From JBECKQ01 sp040235375 (GTDB lineage: Bacteria > Planctomycetota > Phycisphaerae > UBA1845): a stretch of DNA of 30,835 nucleotides. A program made the translations under genes and the position numbers. The notes beneath the pieces were generated by a model. That model searched no databases. It was not told the origin of the DNA and saw only the letters and a list, made by a program, of their open reading frames with translations. Numbering within the stretch: the first letter of the stretch is position 1; each line of letters starts with the position of its first letter. The stretch is from NCBI GenBank assembly GCA_040235375.1, contig JBECKQ010000087.1, forward strand, positions 1 to 30,835. The letters are read 5' to 3'. Shown piece by piece: positions 1 through 7,366 of the stretch.

Positions 1-13
1 TTATCGATTTCAT
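1..13 (-). CDS. Possible 5' end of a minus-strand gene leaving the window
   Basis: A minus-strand ATG at 13-11 opens a frame of only four codons (M-K-S-I) before the window ends. Support is indirect: a good promoter-like pair lies just upstream (TTGCAA at 51-46, 16 bp spacer, TACACT at 29-24), which would place the transcript start a few bases before the ATG. No Shine-Dalgarno sequence is visible. Product unknown; the bases left of the window decide whether this is a gene. Confidence 0.25.
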
Positions 14-23
14 GCGGCCGGCG

Positions 24-51
24 AGTGTAGCCTTGCAGGGACCGATTGCAA
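24..51 (-). promoter_or_regulatory. Candidate promoter firing leftward
   Basis: TTGCAA (51-46), 16 bp spacer and TACACT (29-24) on the minus strand, followed by CGCCGG. It sits 10 bases before the ATG at 13 and diverges from the HIT-gene promoter. Called by eye from resemblance to the sigma70 consensus. Confidence 0.35.
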
Positions 52-131
52 CCAAGCGAGCACCTGCAGTGATACGCGGGCGTTTCGGAGCAGAAGTCGC
101 AGGGCGGAAGTCAGAGGTCAGACACACGTTT

Positions 132-181
132 GTGGCACGGTCATCTTTGCCCGTGATTCACGGGCTGGAAGCCCGTGCCAC
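132..181. repeat. Intergenic inverted-repeat element (copy A)
   Basis: GTGGCAC at 132-138 is mirrored by GTGCCAC at 175-181. Inside lies a perfect 8 bp hairpin with a 3-base loop: CACGGGCT (159-166), GGA, AGCCCGTG (170-177). A further GTGGCAC occurs at 204-210. Related GCCACGG...GTGCCACC sequences recur in three other intergenic gaps of this window (2044-2132, 7276-7348, 18851-18887). No reading frame is convincing here, and the rest of 14-223 holds nothing else I can name. Confidence 0.5.
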
Positions 182-223
182 TCCGAGCACGGCGGATAGA
201 CCAGTGGCACACGGTAGGGTTTC

Positions 224-252
224 TTGTTCGCGGCAGACCGGACGGGTACACT
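224..252 (+). promoter_or_regulatory. Candidate promoter for the HIT-dGTPase genes
   Basis: TTGTTC (224-229), exactly 17 bp, then TACACT (247-252). The predicted transcript start near 259 leaves a leader of only about 13 bases, just enough to hold AGGAG (261-265) before the ATG at 272. Confidence 0.45.
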
Positions 253-271
253 CCGCGCCGAGGAGCGCGGT

Positions 272-796
272 ATGGCTGATTTCAACAAGAACCTGTGGGC
301 GCCGTGGCGGATGGAGTACATCCGGTCGATGGAGCAGGAAGAGGCCGACGAGGGCTGCTTTCTTTGCCATTACGCGGCGCATCCCGAGCAGGATCGGACG
401 AACCACGTGCTCTGGCGCGGCGAGCACTGCCTGGCCATGCTCAACCGCTTCCCGTACACGAACGGCCACCTGATGATCGCGGTGGCCAGGCACGTCGGCG
501 ATCCCGGCGAGCTGAGTCCGGAGGAAGTGACGGAAATGACCCAGATGTCGTACGCGGCCGTCGAGGTGCTCGCCCGGGTGGTCAGCGCCCAAGGCTTCAA
601 TATCGGGACGAACATCGGCCGGTGCGCGGGGGCCGGGCTGCCCGATCACATCCACACGCACGTCGTGCCCCGGTGGAGCGGCGACACGAACTACATGGCG
701 GTTCTCGGCGGGACGCGCGTGATCCCGGACGGGCTGAACGAGACGTTCGATCAGCTCGTCGAAGCCGCAGTTGAGATGGGCCTTCGCAGCCGGTAG
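272..796 (+). CDS. HIT-family (histidine triad) nucleotide hydrolase/phosphorylase
   Basis: A 174-residue HIT protein, a family that cleaves or phosphorolyses dinucleoside polyphosphates such as Ap4A or removes AMP/GMP from phosphoramidates in the cytoplasm. The histidine triad is plain near residues 125-131 (D-H-I-H-T-H-V, H126/H128/H130), followed by PRW-x-GD. An N-terminal C29-x2-C32 pair, as in zinc-containing Ap4A-phosphorylase-like HIT proteins, and the motif PYTNGHLMI (61-69) fit that branch. I chose ATG 272 over the upstream in-frame start at 224 because AGGAG lies 7 bases before it and the protein then begins with the family's usual short N-terminus. The dGTPase follows on the same strand. 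The family is certain; the exact substrate is not readable from sequence. Confidence 0.92.
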   Translation: MADFNKNLWAPWRMEYIRSMEQEEADEGCFLCHYAAHPEQDRTNHVLWRGEHCLAMLNRFPYTNGHLMIAVARHVGDPGELSPEEVTEMTQMSYAAVEVLARVVSAQGFNIGTNIGRCAGAGLPDHIHTHVVPRWSGDTNYMAVLGGTRVIPDGLNETFDQLVEAAVEMGLRSR

Positions 797-845
797 CGGC
801 CCGGCGGCTGACCGGGCCGGCATCTCGGGCAGTGGGAAGAGCGAC

Positions 846-1997
846 ATGCCGGCGAGCAGCGAATCACAACTCGCCTCTTACGCGGCCACGATAGATCAAC
901 ATCGCGGGCGGGCGCACGACGAGCCGGACGACGCGTTCCGCGCTCCGTTCGAGCTCGACCGGCATCGGGTGTTCAGCTCGGCGGCGTTCCGCAGGCTGGA
1001 ATACAAGACGCAGGTGTTCGTCACGCTGGAGGACGACCACTTTCGGACGCGGCTGACGCACACGCTGGAGGTGGCCGGCATCGCCCGCACCCTGGCCGGG
1101 GCACTGCGGGTCAGCGAGCACCTGGCCGAGGTCATATCGCTCGCCCATGACGTGGGGCACCCGCCGTTCGGGCACGCGGGGGAGATGGCGTTGCGCGAGC
1201 TGATGAGCGCGCACGGCGGTTTCGAGCACAACACGCACTCGCTGCGCGTGGTCGATTACCTCGAGCATCCCTATCCGCAGTTCCGCGGGCTGAACCTGAC
1301 GTACGAGACGCGCGAGGGGCTGATCAAACACACGACGCGCTACGACAAACCGTCCACTACGGATCCGGCGCTGTGGGAGCTGCTCGAGTCCGGTCCGCTG
1401 CCGACGATCGAGGGGCAGATCGCATGCCTGGCCGACCGGCTGGCGTACGACTGCCACGACCTGGAGGATGCGATCGCGGCGGGGCTGGTGTCGGAGAAGG
1501 AGTTGGAGGAGATCGAGCTGTGGCAGGTGGTGGCCACGGGGGTACGGGCGGCGTATCCGGCGCGGCCGTTGATCGCAGTGCGGCGTCCGGTACTGGACAA
1601 GCTGCTCGACATGCTGGTGGCGGACGTGGTGGCGGAATCGAGCCGGCGGATCGACCGGCTCGCGCCCAAGATCATCGACGACGTGCGCAACGCGGATGGT
1701 GCGGTGGTCGAGCTGTCGGCTGAAATCTCGGCGCGCGTCAACCAGCTCGAGTCGTTCCTTATCGAGCGGGTTTATCACCATCACCGGCTGGCGCGGATGG
1801 ACACGAAGGCACGGCGGTTCATCGAGCGCTTGTTCGGGGCGTATGTCGAGAACCCGAAGATGCTGCCACCGCGTTTTGCGCGGCGGATCGACGAGCAGGG
1901 CGTGCATCGCGTCGTGTGCGACTACATCGCGGGCATGACGGATCGCTTCTGCCAGGACGATTACACGCGACTGTTCGAGCCGTTCGAGCGGGTGTAG
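846..1997 (+). CDS. dgt: Deoxyguanosinetriphosphate triphosphohydrolase-like protein (HD domain)
   Basis: A 383-residue HD-superfamily protein of the dGTPase family, which hydrolyses dNTPs to deoxynucleoside plus tripolyphosphate. Metal-site residues are visible: H72 in TRLTHTLEV, the HD pair 101-102 in HDVGHPPFGHAGE, and a later Asp in LADRLAYDCHDLED. The N-terminal S-S-A-A-F-R-R-L-E-Y-K-T-Q-V signature (about 44-57) is typical of this family. The likely start is ATG 846, preceded by GGGAAG at a good distance; the in-frame codon at 771 would overlap the HIT gene and add low-complexity residues. Only 49 bases separate it from the HIT gene, so the two are probably co-transcribed. Nucleotide specificity is not assured, since family members differ in preferred dNTP. 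Confidence 0.93.
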   Translation: MPASSESQLASYAATIDQHRGRAHDEPDDAFRAPFELDRHRVFSSAAFRRLEYKTQVFVTLEDDHFRTRLTHTLEVAGIARTLAGALRVSEHLAEVISLAHDVGHPPFGHAGEMALRELMSAHGGFEHNTHSLRVVDYLEHPYPQFRGLNLTYETREGLIKHTTRYDKPSTTDPALWELLESGPLPTIEGQIACLADRLAYDCHDLEDAIAAGLVSEKELEEIELWQVVATGVRAAYPARPLIAVRRPVLDKLLDMLVADVVAESSRRIDRLAPKIIDDVRNADGAVVELSAEISARVNQLESFLIERVYHHHRLARMDTKARRFIERLFGAYVENPKMLPPRFARRIDEQGVHRVVCDYIAGMTDRFCQDDYTRLFEPFERV

Positions 1998-2043
1998 GGG
2001 CGGCGCGAGTGCGAGGTCCACGCACTGCTCGAGAGTCCCGATG

Positions 2044-2132
2044 CATCGGGACACACGGGGACCGAACGGTTATCTACGTTTCACCACGGCGTGGCGGCGC
2101 TGCGCTTCGCTCGCTGCGCCGACGGTGCCACC
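2044..2132. repeat. Intergenic repeat element (copy B) between convergent genes
   Basis: The order CATCGGGA-C-ACACGG, CCACGGC, GCGCTTCGCT, GCTGCGCC, GTGCCACC is shared with the gap at 7276-7348. It contains a hairpin of GGCGCTGCG (2096-2104) and CGCTGCGCC (2112-2120) with one T-T mismatch and a 7-base loop. Lying between two converging genes, it could also act as a bidirectional transcription barrier, but there is no T-tract. Confidence 0.5.
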
Positions 2133-2134
2133 TG

Positions 2135-2860
2135 TCAGCCCTTGGCGGCGAGTGAGGGAGATTGTGTCCAGGCGTAGTTGCGCTCGTCGGTGAGGACGAG
2201 GCCGTCGCGGAGGGTGATGGTTCGCTGGCATCGAGCGGCGACGTCGGCCTCGTGGGTAATCATGATGATGGTGCGGCCCTCGGCGTGGAGCTCGCTGAAG
2301 AGTTCGAGAACCATCTCACCGGTGGCGGTGTCGAGATTGCCCGTAGGCTCGTCGGCGAGGATGATCAGCGGGTCGTTCATCAGGGCGCGGGCGATGGCGA
2401 CACGCTGCTGCTGGCCGCCGGAAAGTTCCATCGGACGGTGGTCGGCGCGATCGGCGAGACCCACCTTGTCCACCAGGAGTTGGGCCCGTTGCCGGCGCGT
2501 CTCGGCCGGGGCGCCCTGGTAGAACAACGGCACCTCGAGGTTCTCGAGGACGGTAAGCTGCTGAATCAGGTTGAAACTCTGGAAGACGAAGCCGATCCGC
2601 TCGCCACGAATGGTTGACAGCTCGTCGTCGTCGAGGCTGGACACGTCGAGCCCACCGAGCAGGTATCTCCCACTGGTGGGTCGATCGAGACACCCGAGGA
2701 TGTTGAGGAGCGTGCTCTTTCCCGAGCCGCTGGCGCCGCAAACGGCGACCCATTCGCCCTGAGCAATGTCGATGGTCACACCGCGCAGGGCCTCGACGGC
2801 AATAGTGCTGCCGGGCTTCACGTACGTCTTGGTCAGGTTCTCGATCGAAGCGATGGACAT
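2135..2860 (-). CDS. ABC transporter ATP-binding protein, MacB/LolD type
   Basis: A 241-residue ATPase subunit of the MacB/LolD class, which powers FtsX-like permeases in lipoprotein release or tripartite efflux. Walker A is GASGSGKST (42-50), the Q-loop Q94, the signature LSGGQ (146-150), Walker B LIILADE (165-171) and the switch histidine H203. EPTGNLD after Walker B and the early LTKTY-x-x-G are characteristic of this subgroup. I start at ATG 2860; a TTG-started form from 2890 adds ten residues without support. It lies 33 bases downstream of the HlyD-type adaptor gene and ends the operon. The partner permease normally adjacent is absent: the next gene is the convergent dGTPase. Confidence 0.93.
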   Translation of the reverse strand: MSIASIENLTKTYVKPGSTIAVEALRGVTIDIAQGEWVAVCGASGSGKSTLLNILGCLDRPTSGRYLLGGLDVSSLDDDELSTIRGERIGFVFQSFNLIQQLTVLENLEVPLFYQGAPAETRRQRAQLLVDKVGLADRADHRPMELSGGQQQRVAIARALMNDPLIILADEPTGNLDTATGEMVLELFSELHAEGRTIIMITHEADVAARCQRTITLRDGLVLTDERNYAWTQSPSLAAKG

Positions 2861-2893
2861 TGTTGGTCGGTCTGGCGCCGTCGGGGGCAAGAC

Positions 2894-4606
2894 TCAGTCA
2901 GTATGCTGGGCGCGTGACGGGCGGCCGCCGCCGCGGCCGTGCGGTCGCTCACCACCACCCGCGCCTCCCTGAGGGCGTTCGCCGCCCTGCTCGGGGGTCT
3001 TCCGCTCGGCCACGGGCTGCTGCGGCTGGTCCAGGTTCTGAGGAATCGCCGGCGCTTCTTCGGCGACGGGCTTCGGCAGGCGGCTCATCAGCGAATCGGA
3101 AACGGCCAGAAGAACAGTGTCGCCCGAGGTCAGGCCGTCACGCACTTCCACGTACTCGTCGCTGGACGTGCCGACGGTGATCTTGACTGGTGCGGCCTCC
3201 TGCTCATTAACGCCTCTGAAGACGTAACTGTCGCTACCCACGCTGTAGACGGCCTGAACGGGAACGGCAAGGACGTCTTTTATGTAGTCGATCAGGATGG
3301 TGGCGCGAGCGGTGACGCCCGGTTTCAGGCCGAGGTTCTCGCCGTCGAGCAGGACTTCCGTGTCGTACTCCTTGAGATCGGGGTTGAGCCACATGTTCTG
3401 GGAGTCGGCGAGGGGGGCGATCTTGGTAACCTTGCCGGTGAACGTTTGGCCAGGAACACCCTCCACCTCGACATTGGCATTCTGGCCAACGACGATCTTG
3501 CTCGTGTTGGCTTCGTGAATCCGCAGCTTGACGACGATGCGCGAGGTGTCGGGCAGCTTGATGAGCGTTTGCCGTTCGTAAACCTCGGCGCCTTCGGCGA
3601 TCTGGCGCTGCTCCCAGCGGTGGCGACCCGTTTCGTACACGACGAGTCCGTCGGCGGGCGCGCGAATCTCGGTCTTCTTCTGCTGCTCGAGGAGCTTGCT
3701 GAGGCGCTCCTCAGTCAACTGGTGCTCGGCGTCCTTGGCGGCCAGATTGGCCCGCTGCTGCGCTTCCTTGGCGGCGGCTTTCTTGATCGTGCGATCAAGC
3801 TCCTTGCGGGCCTCGTCGACGTCGGACTCTTTCTGCTGCTTATCCTTGGGGTAGGTGTACTTCTCGAAAATGTCGAGGTCGAGCTGGGCTTTCTCGACGT
3901 TGATGTTCGCCTCGTAGGCATTGAGCTCGTCCTGCTGAAGCTCGCGGGCGGTGATGAACTCCTGCTCGCGGAGCTCCTTGGAGTCGGAGAGCACGTCGTT
4001 GGCCTGCACGAGCAGCTTCTGCGCCTTTTCGAGGGCGAGCTTCTTTTCGATCAACTGCTGGCGATAGTCGCCTTCGAGGTACTTGTTGAGCTCGATCTCG
4101 GCGTTTTTGAGGGCGAGCTTGGCCTTGCTGACATCGCTCTCGTTCTGATCGAGCGTGATCTCGAGCTCCTTGCGGGCGGTTTCGGCCGTCGCGGCGGCGT
4201 TCTGGACGGTGATCTGCTCGGCGCGGACCCGGTCGTCAATCTCGTTGCTGGCCAGGCGGACGAGCAAGTCCCCCTTCTTGACCTCGCTGCCCTCCGCAAT
4301 GAGCCAGATGATGGTGGAACGGCCCTCGACTTCGCAGTTAACGTTGACGGACTGCTTCGCGTCGAGCTCGCCCTTCTCCGTGAGCGTAACGGGGAAGGAA
4401 CGCTTCTGCACGACGAAAGCCTCGATGCTGTGGCGAGCGGCGGCCCCGCCGCGGCCGAGGACAAAGTACGCCGGCGTCGCCACCACGGCGAAGAGAACGA
4501 CGGCCAGGGCCACCCAGCGGAGCGTTCGTTTCCGCGTGGCCTTGGACCAGGCGGTGGCCTGTTCGGGTGCGAGTGCGGCCGGGTGGGAGGACGTTGTCTG
4601 CGTCAT
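2894..4606 (-). CDS. HlyD/RND-type periplasmic adaptor (membrane fusion protein)
   Basis: A 570-residue adaptor that would bridge an inner-membrane transporter to the TolC-like channel encoded just upstream. After a short cytoplasmic tail comes one membrane anchor (about residues 29-50). A lipoyl/barrel-sandwich half follows (SVNVNCEVEGRS, then GSEVKKGDLLVRL). A very long Lys/Glu/Gln-rich coiled coil covers roughly 105-320, then the second lipoyl half (EIRAPADGLVVY) and beta-barrel segments (VEGVPGQTFTGKVTKIAP). The C-terminus is a Pro/Gly/Arg-rich tail. It is clearly longer than the usual 370-400 residues, mostly because of the hairpin and tail. ATG 4606 is preferred over the upstream in-frame start at 4663, which adds 19 residues with no family support; AGGGA precedes 4606. 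Transported substrate unknown. Confidence 0.88.
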   Translation of the reverse strand: MTQTTSSHPAALAPEQATAWSKATRKRTLRWVALAVVLFAVVATPAYFVLGRGGAAARHSIEAFVVQKRSFPVTLTEKGELDAKQSVNVNCEVEGRSTIIWLIAEGSEVKKGDLLVRLASNEIDDRVRAEQITVQNAAATAETARKELEITLDQNESDVSKAKLALKNAEIELNKYLEGDYRQQLIEKKLALEKAQKLLVQANDVLSDSKELREQEFITARELQQDELNAYEANINVEKAQLDLDIFEKYTYPKDKQQKESDVDEARKELDRTIKKAAAKEAQQRANLAAKDAEHQLTEERLSKLLEQQKKTEIRAPADGLVVYETGRHRWEQRQIAEGAEVYERQTLIKLPDTSRIVVKLRIHEANTSKIVVGQNANVEVEGVPGQTFTGKVTKIAPLADSQNMWLNPDLKEYDTEVLLDGENLGLKPGVTARATILIDYIKDVLAVPVQAVYSVGSDSYVFRGVNEQEAAPVKITVGTSSDEYVEVRDGLTSGDTVLLAVSDSLMSRLPKPVAEEAPAIPQNLDQPQQPVAERKTPEQGGERPQGGAGGGERPHGRGGGRPSRAQHTD

Positions 4607-4700
4607 CGGGAATCCCTGGCAAGCGCGTCTGCGGAATGCGGCACGGAGCGCACGGTACTCCAAGCCAGTTTAACGGCAGACTGCGGCGTCTGAAACCCAC

Positions 4701-6449
4701 CTAACCGGCGGATTTGTCGGAATTTGTGTCACCACTCTGTACCGCCGCCTCGGTGAGCCACAGCCCCTCGTCGTCCACCCGGAGTGTACCCGTGTCGCGC
4801 AGAAAAGTCAGGATGGCCAGGCGGTAGTTCGCCAGGGCGGCGGCATACGCGTTGCGTGACGATTGCAGGGCGCGCTGAGCCTCGATCACGTCGCGGTTCG
4901 ATTGCAGCATGCCGCGGTCGAAGAGCGCGCGGGCCTGGGCCTGGCGGAACTCGTTGACGCGGACGTTCTCCTCCTGAATCCGCATGGAGAGACGCGCCTG
5001 GCGGAGGTTTCGGTAGGCGTCGCGAACGTCGAGGCGGACGGTGTCGGCGGCGCGCTCGTAGTCGCGCTGCGCGCGGCGCAGGTCGATCAAGGAGGAACGA
5101 AAGACGTTTCGCTCCTCGCGACGATCGAAGGGAATCTCCAGCGCCAAGGCCCCCTGCCACAACGTGCGCTCGGTGTTGTAGCTGACGGAGTTGAGCTGGT
5201 TGGGGTCCGTGTCCATCGTGACGCTGCCGGTGAAGTCGAAGTCGGGCAGCAGATTGTTCTTGGCGATAAGGACGCCGCGCCGGGCATCGTCGATGGAATC
5301 GAGGGTATTGAGCAGGTCGAGCCGATACTTGAGGGCGGTGGTGATCGCCTCGTCTTCGTTCACGTCGGGCTCGACGAGGTCGATGTCGGACTCGGCGGCG
5401 TCAATCGGCTCGTGCGTGGGCATGCCGATGCTGATCTTGAACCGGTCCAGGGCGGCGCGGTAGCGCGTGCGGGCGGTGATGATGTCGTTGGATACGTCGA
5501 GCACCTGGACCTCCGTGCGGTCGACCTCGACGGCGAGGATGCGGTCGGTCTCGAAGAGCGCCCGGCTGCGTTTCTGGTCGGCGACGGCGCTGTCGAGGGC
5601 CGACTCAGCGCTTTCGATCTGCGTCTTGGTCGCCAGCAGGTTGAAGAAGTCGCCGGCCACCTGGACGACAAGATCACGCCGGGCGGATTCGAAGTTGCGA
5701 ACGGCGTAGATGAGATTGCGCTCCGCCTGGTATCGCGACTCGAAGGCGACGCGGCCCGCTCCGCGAAGCAGGGGGATGTTCGCTTCCAGGATGGCCTGGC
5801 CGGTCTCGCCGGTGGTGATGTGGTTGCCGAGGTCGCGCATCAGCGTGTTGACGATCCGGGCGGCGACCTCGCCGCCGTAGGGCAGGCGCTGCGTGGCGGA
5901 AATCTGAGAGACGGCGGTCATGGCCTGATCGAAGTCGCGAATCTGGCCGTAGTTGGCGTATTCGGTGCTGACCTGGCCGACGACCTGCGGGGTCCAGAGC
6001 TGGCGCTCGGTCATGAGAGCGAGGGCGGAGAGGTACAGATCCTCCTTTTGCGTCTGGAAGCTCCAGGCGTGGTGAAAGGCATAGTTCAAGGCGTCGGTCA
6101 GCGTAAAGGGCCGGGCCTCGGGCATTTTCTCCTTGAGCATTTCGGAGACTTCCGACTGCTCTTCGGATGGCGGCGCAACACCCTTCTGGAAGGCTTCCGG
6201 GACGTTCGAGTCGATGGGGTGAGGAACGAAAGAGTACATTTCTGCGGGCCTGCTCTTGATGCCGTGCTCCGGGCCGATGTAGGCGTCGCTGGTCTCGCCG
6301 AGGGCCTCCTGCTGCCGCTCGCGAATCACTTTCGTCGCGATTCGGTCGGCGGAGTTGATCCACATCTGCTGGCAACCGGCGGCAAACGGGAGGGAAAGAG
6401 ACAGAACGAGAAACGGTCGAAGGCGGGTCTTGCTTGGCATGGGCGACAT
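4701..6449 (-). CDS. TolC-family outer-membrane efflux lipoprotein
   Basis: A 582-residue outer-membrane channel protein of the TolC/OprM family, first gene of the efflux operon. It begins with a lipoprotein signal (LSLSLPFAAGC, lipidation Cys26 from the first ATG), as OprM-like channels do. Two related coiled-coil halves follow. The first includes residues near QAERNLIYAVRNFESARRDL; the second ends near LRQARLSMRIQEENVRVNEF and ALQSSRNAYAAALANYRLAIL, the typical equatorial helix pattern. Two possible starts, ATG 6449 and ATG 6440, differ by three residues. Ninety-four bases separate it from the adaptor gene. Its 5' end is divergent from the sirtuin gene with only 51 bases between them. Confidence 0.88.
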   Translation of the reverse strand: MSPMPSKTRLRPFLVLSLSLPFAAGCQQMWINSADRIATKVIRERQQEALGETSDAYIGPEHGIKSRPAEMYSFVPHPIDSNVPEAFQKGVAPPSEEQSEVSEMLKEKMPEARPFTLTDALNYAFHHAWSFQTQKEDLYLSALALMTERQLWTPQVVGQVSTEYANYGQIRDFDQAMTAVSQISATQRLPYGGEVAARIVNTLMRDLGNHITTGETGQAILEANIPLLRGAGRVAFESRYQAERNLIYAVRNFESARRDLVVQVAGDFFNLLATKTQIESAESALDSAVADQKRSRALFETDRILAVEVDRTEVQVLDVSNDIITARTRYRAALDRFKISIGMPTHEPIDAAESDIDLVEPDVNEDEAITTALKYRLDLLNTLDSIDDARRGVLIAKNNLLPDFDFTGSVTMDTDPNQLNSVSYNTERTLWQGALALEIPFDRREERNVFRSSLIDLRRAQRDYERAADTVRLDVRDAYRNLRQARLSMRIQEENVRVNEFRQAQARALFDRGMLQSNRDVIEAQRALQSSRNAYAAALANYRLAILTFLRDTGTLRVDDEGLWLTEAAVQSGDTNSDKSAG

Positions 6450-6487
6450 GTTCGTTCGACAGCCTATGAACTGTCAATACTGGTCCA

Positions 6488-6501
6488 TATAATCCGGGCC
6501 A
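6488..6501 (+). promoter_or_regulatory. Perfect -10 box predicting a leaderless sirtuin mRNA
   Basis: TATAAT at 6488-6493 ends 7 bases before the sirtuin ATG (6501), so transcription should begin at or within a base of the start codon. No Shine-Dalgarno sequence can fit. The -35 region is poor (best 3 of 6). On the other strand TTGACA occupies 6477-6472, but I cannot place a convincing -10 for the efflux operon behind it. Confidence 0.5.
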
Positions 6502-7247
6502 TGTCTGACAACTTGCCACAAGACATTCAGTGGCTAACCGAGCGACTTGCATCCGCGAAGTTGGTGGCGTGCATGACCGGCGCGGGCGTGTCGGCGGAGA
6601 GCGGCGTGCCGACGTTTCGCGAAGTCGGCGGGCTGTGGGAGGGGCATCGACCGGAGGACGTGGCGACGCCCGAGGCGTTTCACCGCGATCATCTCATGGT
6701 CTGGCGGTTCTATAACGCGCGACGCGCCGGACTATTGAAGGTGCAGCCGAATCCGGCCCACTACGCGCTCGCCGAGATCGAGCGGCGGGTACGCGAGTTC
6801 CTGCTGATCACGCAGAACGTCGATGGGCTGCACCGACTGGCGGGCAGCAGGAAGATCGTCGAGCTACATGGCGACATCTGGATCGACCGGTGCACGTCGT
6901 GCGGGCACGAGCGGCGTGCAGACAGGGTGACGGAGCCATTCCCCACGTGCGAGAAGTGTAACGCAATGACCCGGCCCGGCGTGGTGTGGTTCGGGGAGAT
7001 GCTACCGGCCGGGGCATTCGATCGGGCGGTGTCGGCGGTAGCGTCTGCCGACGTGATGCTGGTTGTGGGAACGAGCAGTGTCGTGCAGCCGGCGGCTTCG
7101 CTGGCGGACATGGCCCGCAGCGAGGGTGCGACGGTCGTGGAGATCAATCTCGAACCCACGCCGCTTTCGCATCACGCGGATCGGTCGCTCCTGGGCAGAG
7201 CCGGAGACATCCTGCCACAGGTGGTGAGCGCTTGGCGGCAGCCGTGA
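6501..7247 (+). CDS. cobB: Sir2-family NAD-dependent protein deacylase (class III-like sirtuin)
   Basis: A 248-residue sirtuin that removes acyl groups from lysines using NAD+. Visible motifs are GAGVSAESGVPTFR (27-40), TQNVDGLH (104-111), catalytic H123 in ELHGDIW, a zinc site of C131/C134/C150/C153, GTSS and EINLEPTPLS. The acyl-pocket pair Y71-x-x-R74 (in FYNAR) matches the Tyr/Arg that lets SIRT5 and E. coli CobB accept succinyl or malonyl lysine, so desuccinylase activity is a fair inference. ATG 6501 is the only reasonable start; the frame stays open far upstream to 4863, but that part is antisense to the TolC-like gene. The promoter geometry suggests a leaderless transcript. It converges with the UVR-motif gene. 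Confidence 0.94.
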   Translation: MSDNLPQDIQWLTERLASAKLVACMTGAGVSAESGVPTFREVGGLWEGHRPEDVATPEAFHRDHLMVWRFYNARRAGLLKVQPNPAHYALAEIERRVREFLLITQNVDGLHRLAGSRKIVELHGDIWIDRCTSCGHERRADRVTEPFPTCEKCNAMTRPGVVWFGEMLPAGAFDRAVSAVASADVMLVVGTSSVVQPAASLADMARSEGATVVEINLEPTPLSHHADRSLLGRAGDILPQVVSAWRQP

Positions 7248-7275
7248 CGGATGGCACACGTCAATGGTCGCGACA

Positions 7276-7348
7276 CATCGGGATACACGGTGGTTGTCAA
7301 CGTTCGCCACGGCCTGGCCGCGCTTCGCTGCGCCAGAGCGTGCCACCC
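7276..7348. repeat. Intergenic repeat element (copy C) between convergent genes
   Basis: It contains CATCGGGA-T-ACACGG, GCCACGGCC, GCGCTTCGCT, GCTGCGCC and GTGCCACCC in the same order as the element at 2044-2132. That gap also separates convergent genes. Copy C is about 17 bases shorter. Confidence 0.5.
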
Positions 7349-7366
7349 ATCGTGCAATCGCGCTAC

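Noticed and set aside
12..473. 153-residue plus-strand frame at the left edge
   Set aside because: It runs through an intergenic repeat and then out of frame through the HIT gene; no homology-like features.
864..2054. 396-residue minus-strand frame considered as a missing permease
   Set aside because: Antisense to the dGTPase gene, with no transmembrane segments, so it is not the absent MacB permease.
2939..4693. 584-residue plus-strand frame opposite the adaptor gene
   Set aside because: It mirrors the adaptor's Glu/Lys-rich coiled coil as Leu/Gly-rich sequence; a shadow of high-GC codon use.
4863..6500. Long open frame continuous with the sirtuin gene, which would give a 794-residue fusion
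   Set aside because: The extension is exactly antisense to the TolC-like gene, has no recognisable domain, and the sirtuin has a perfect -10 and a natural start at 6501.
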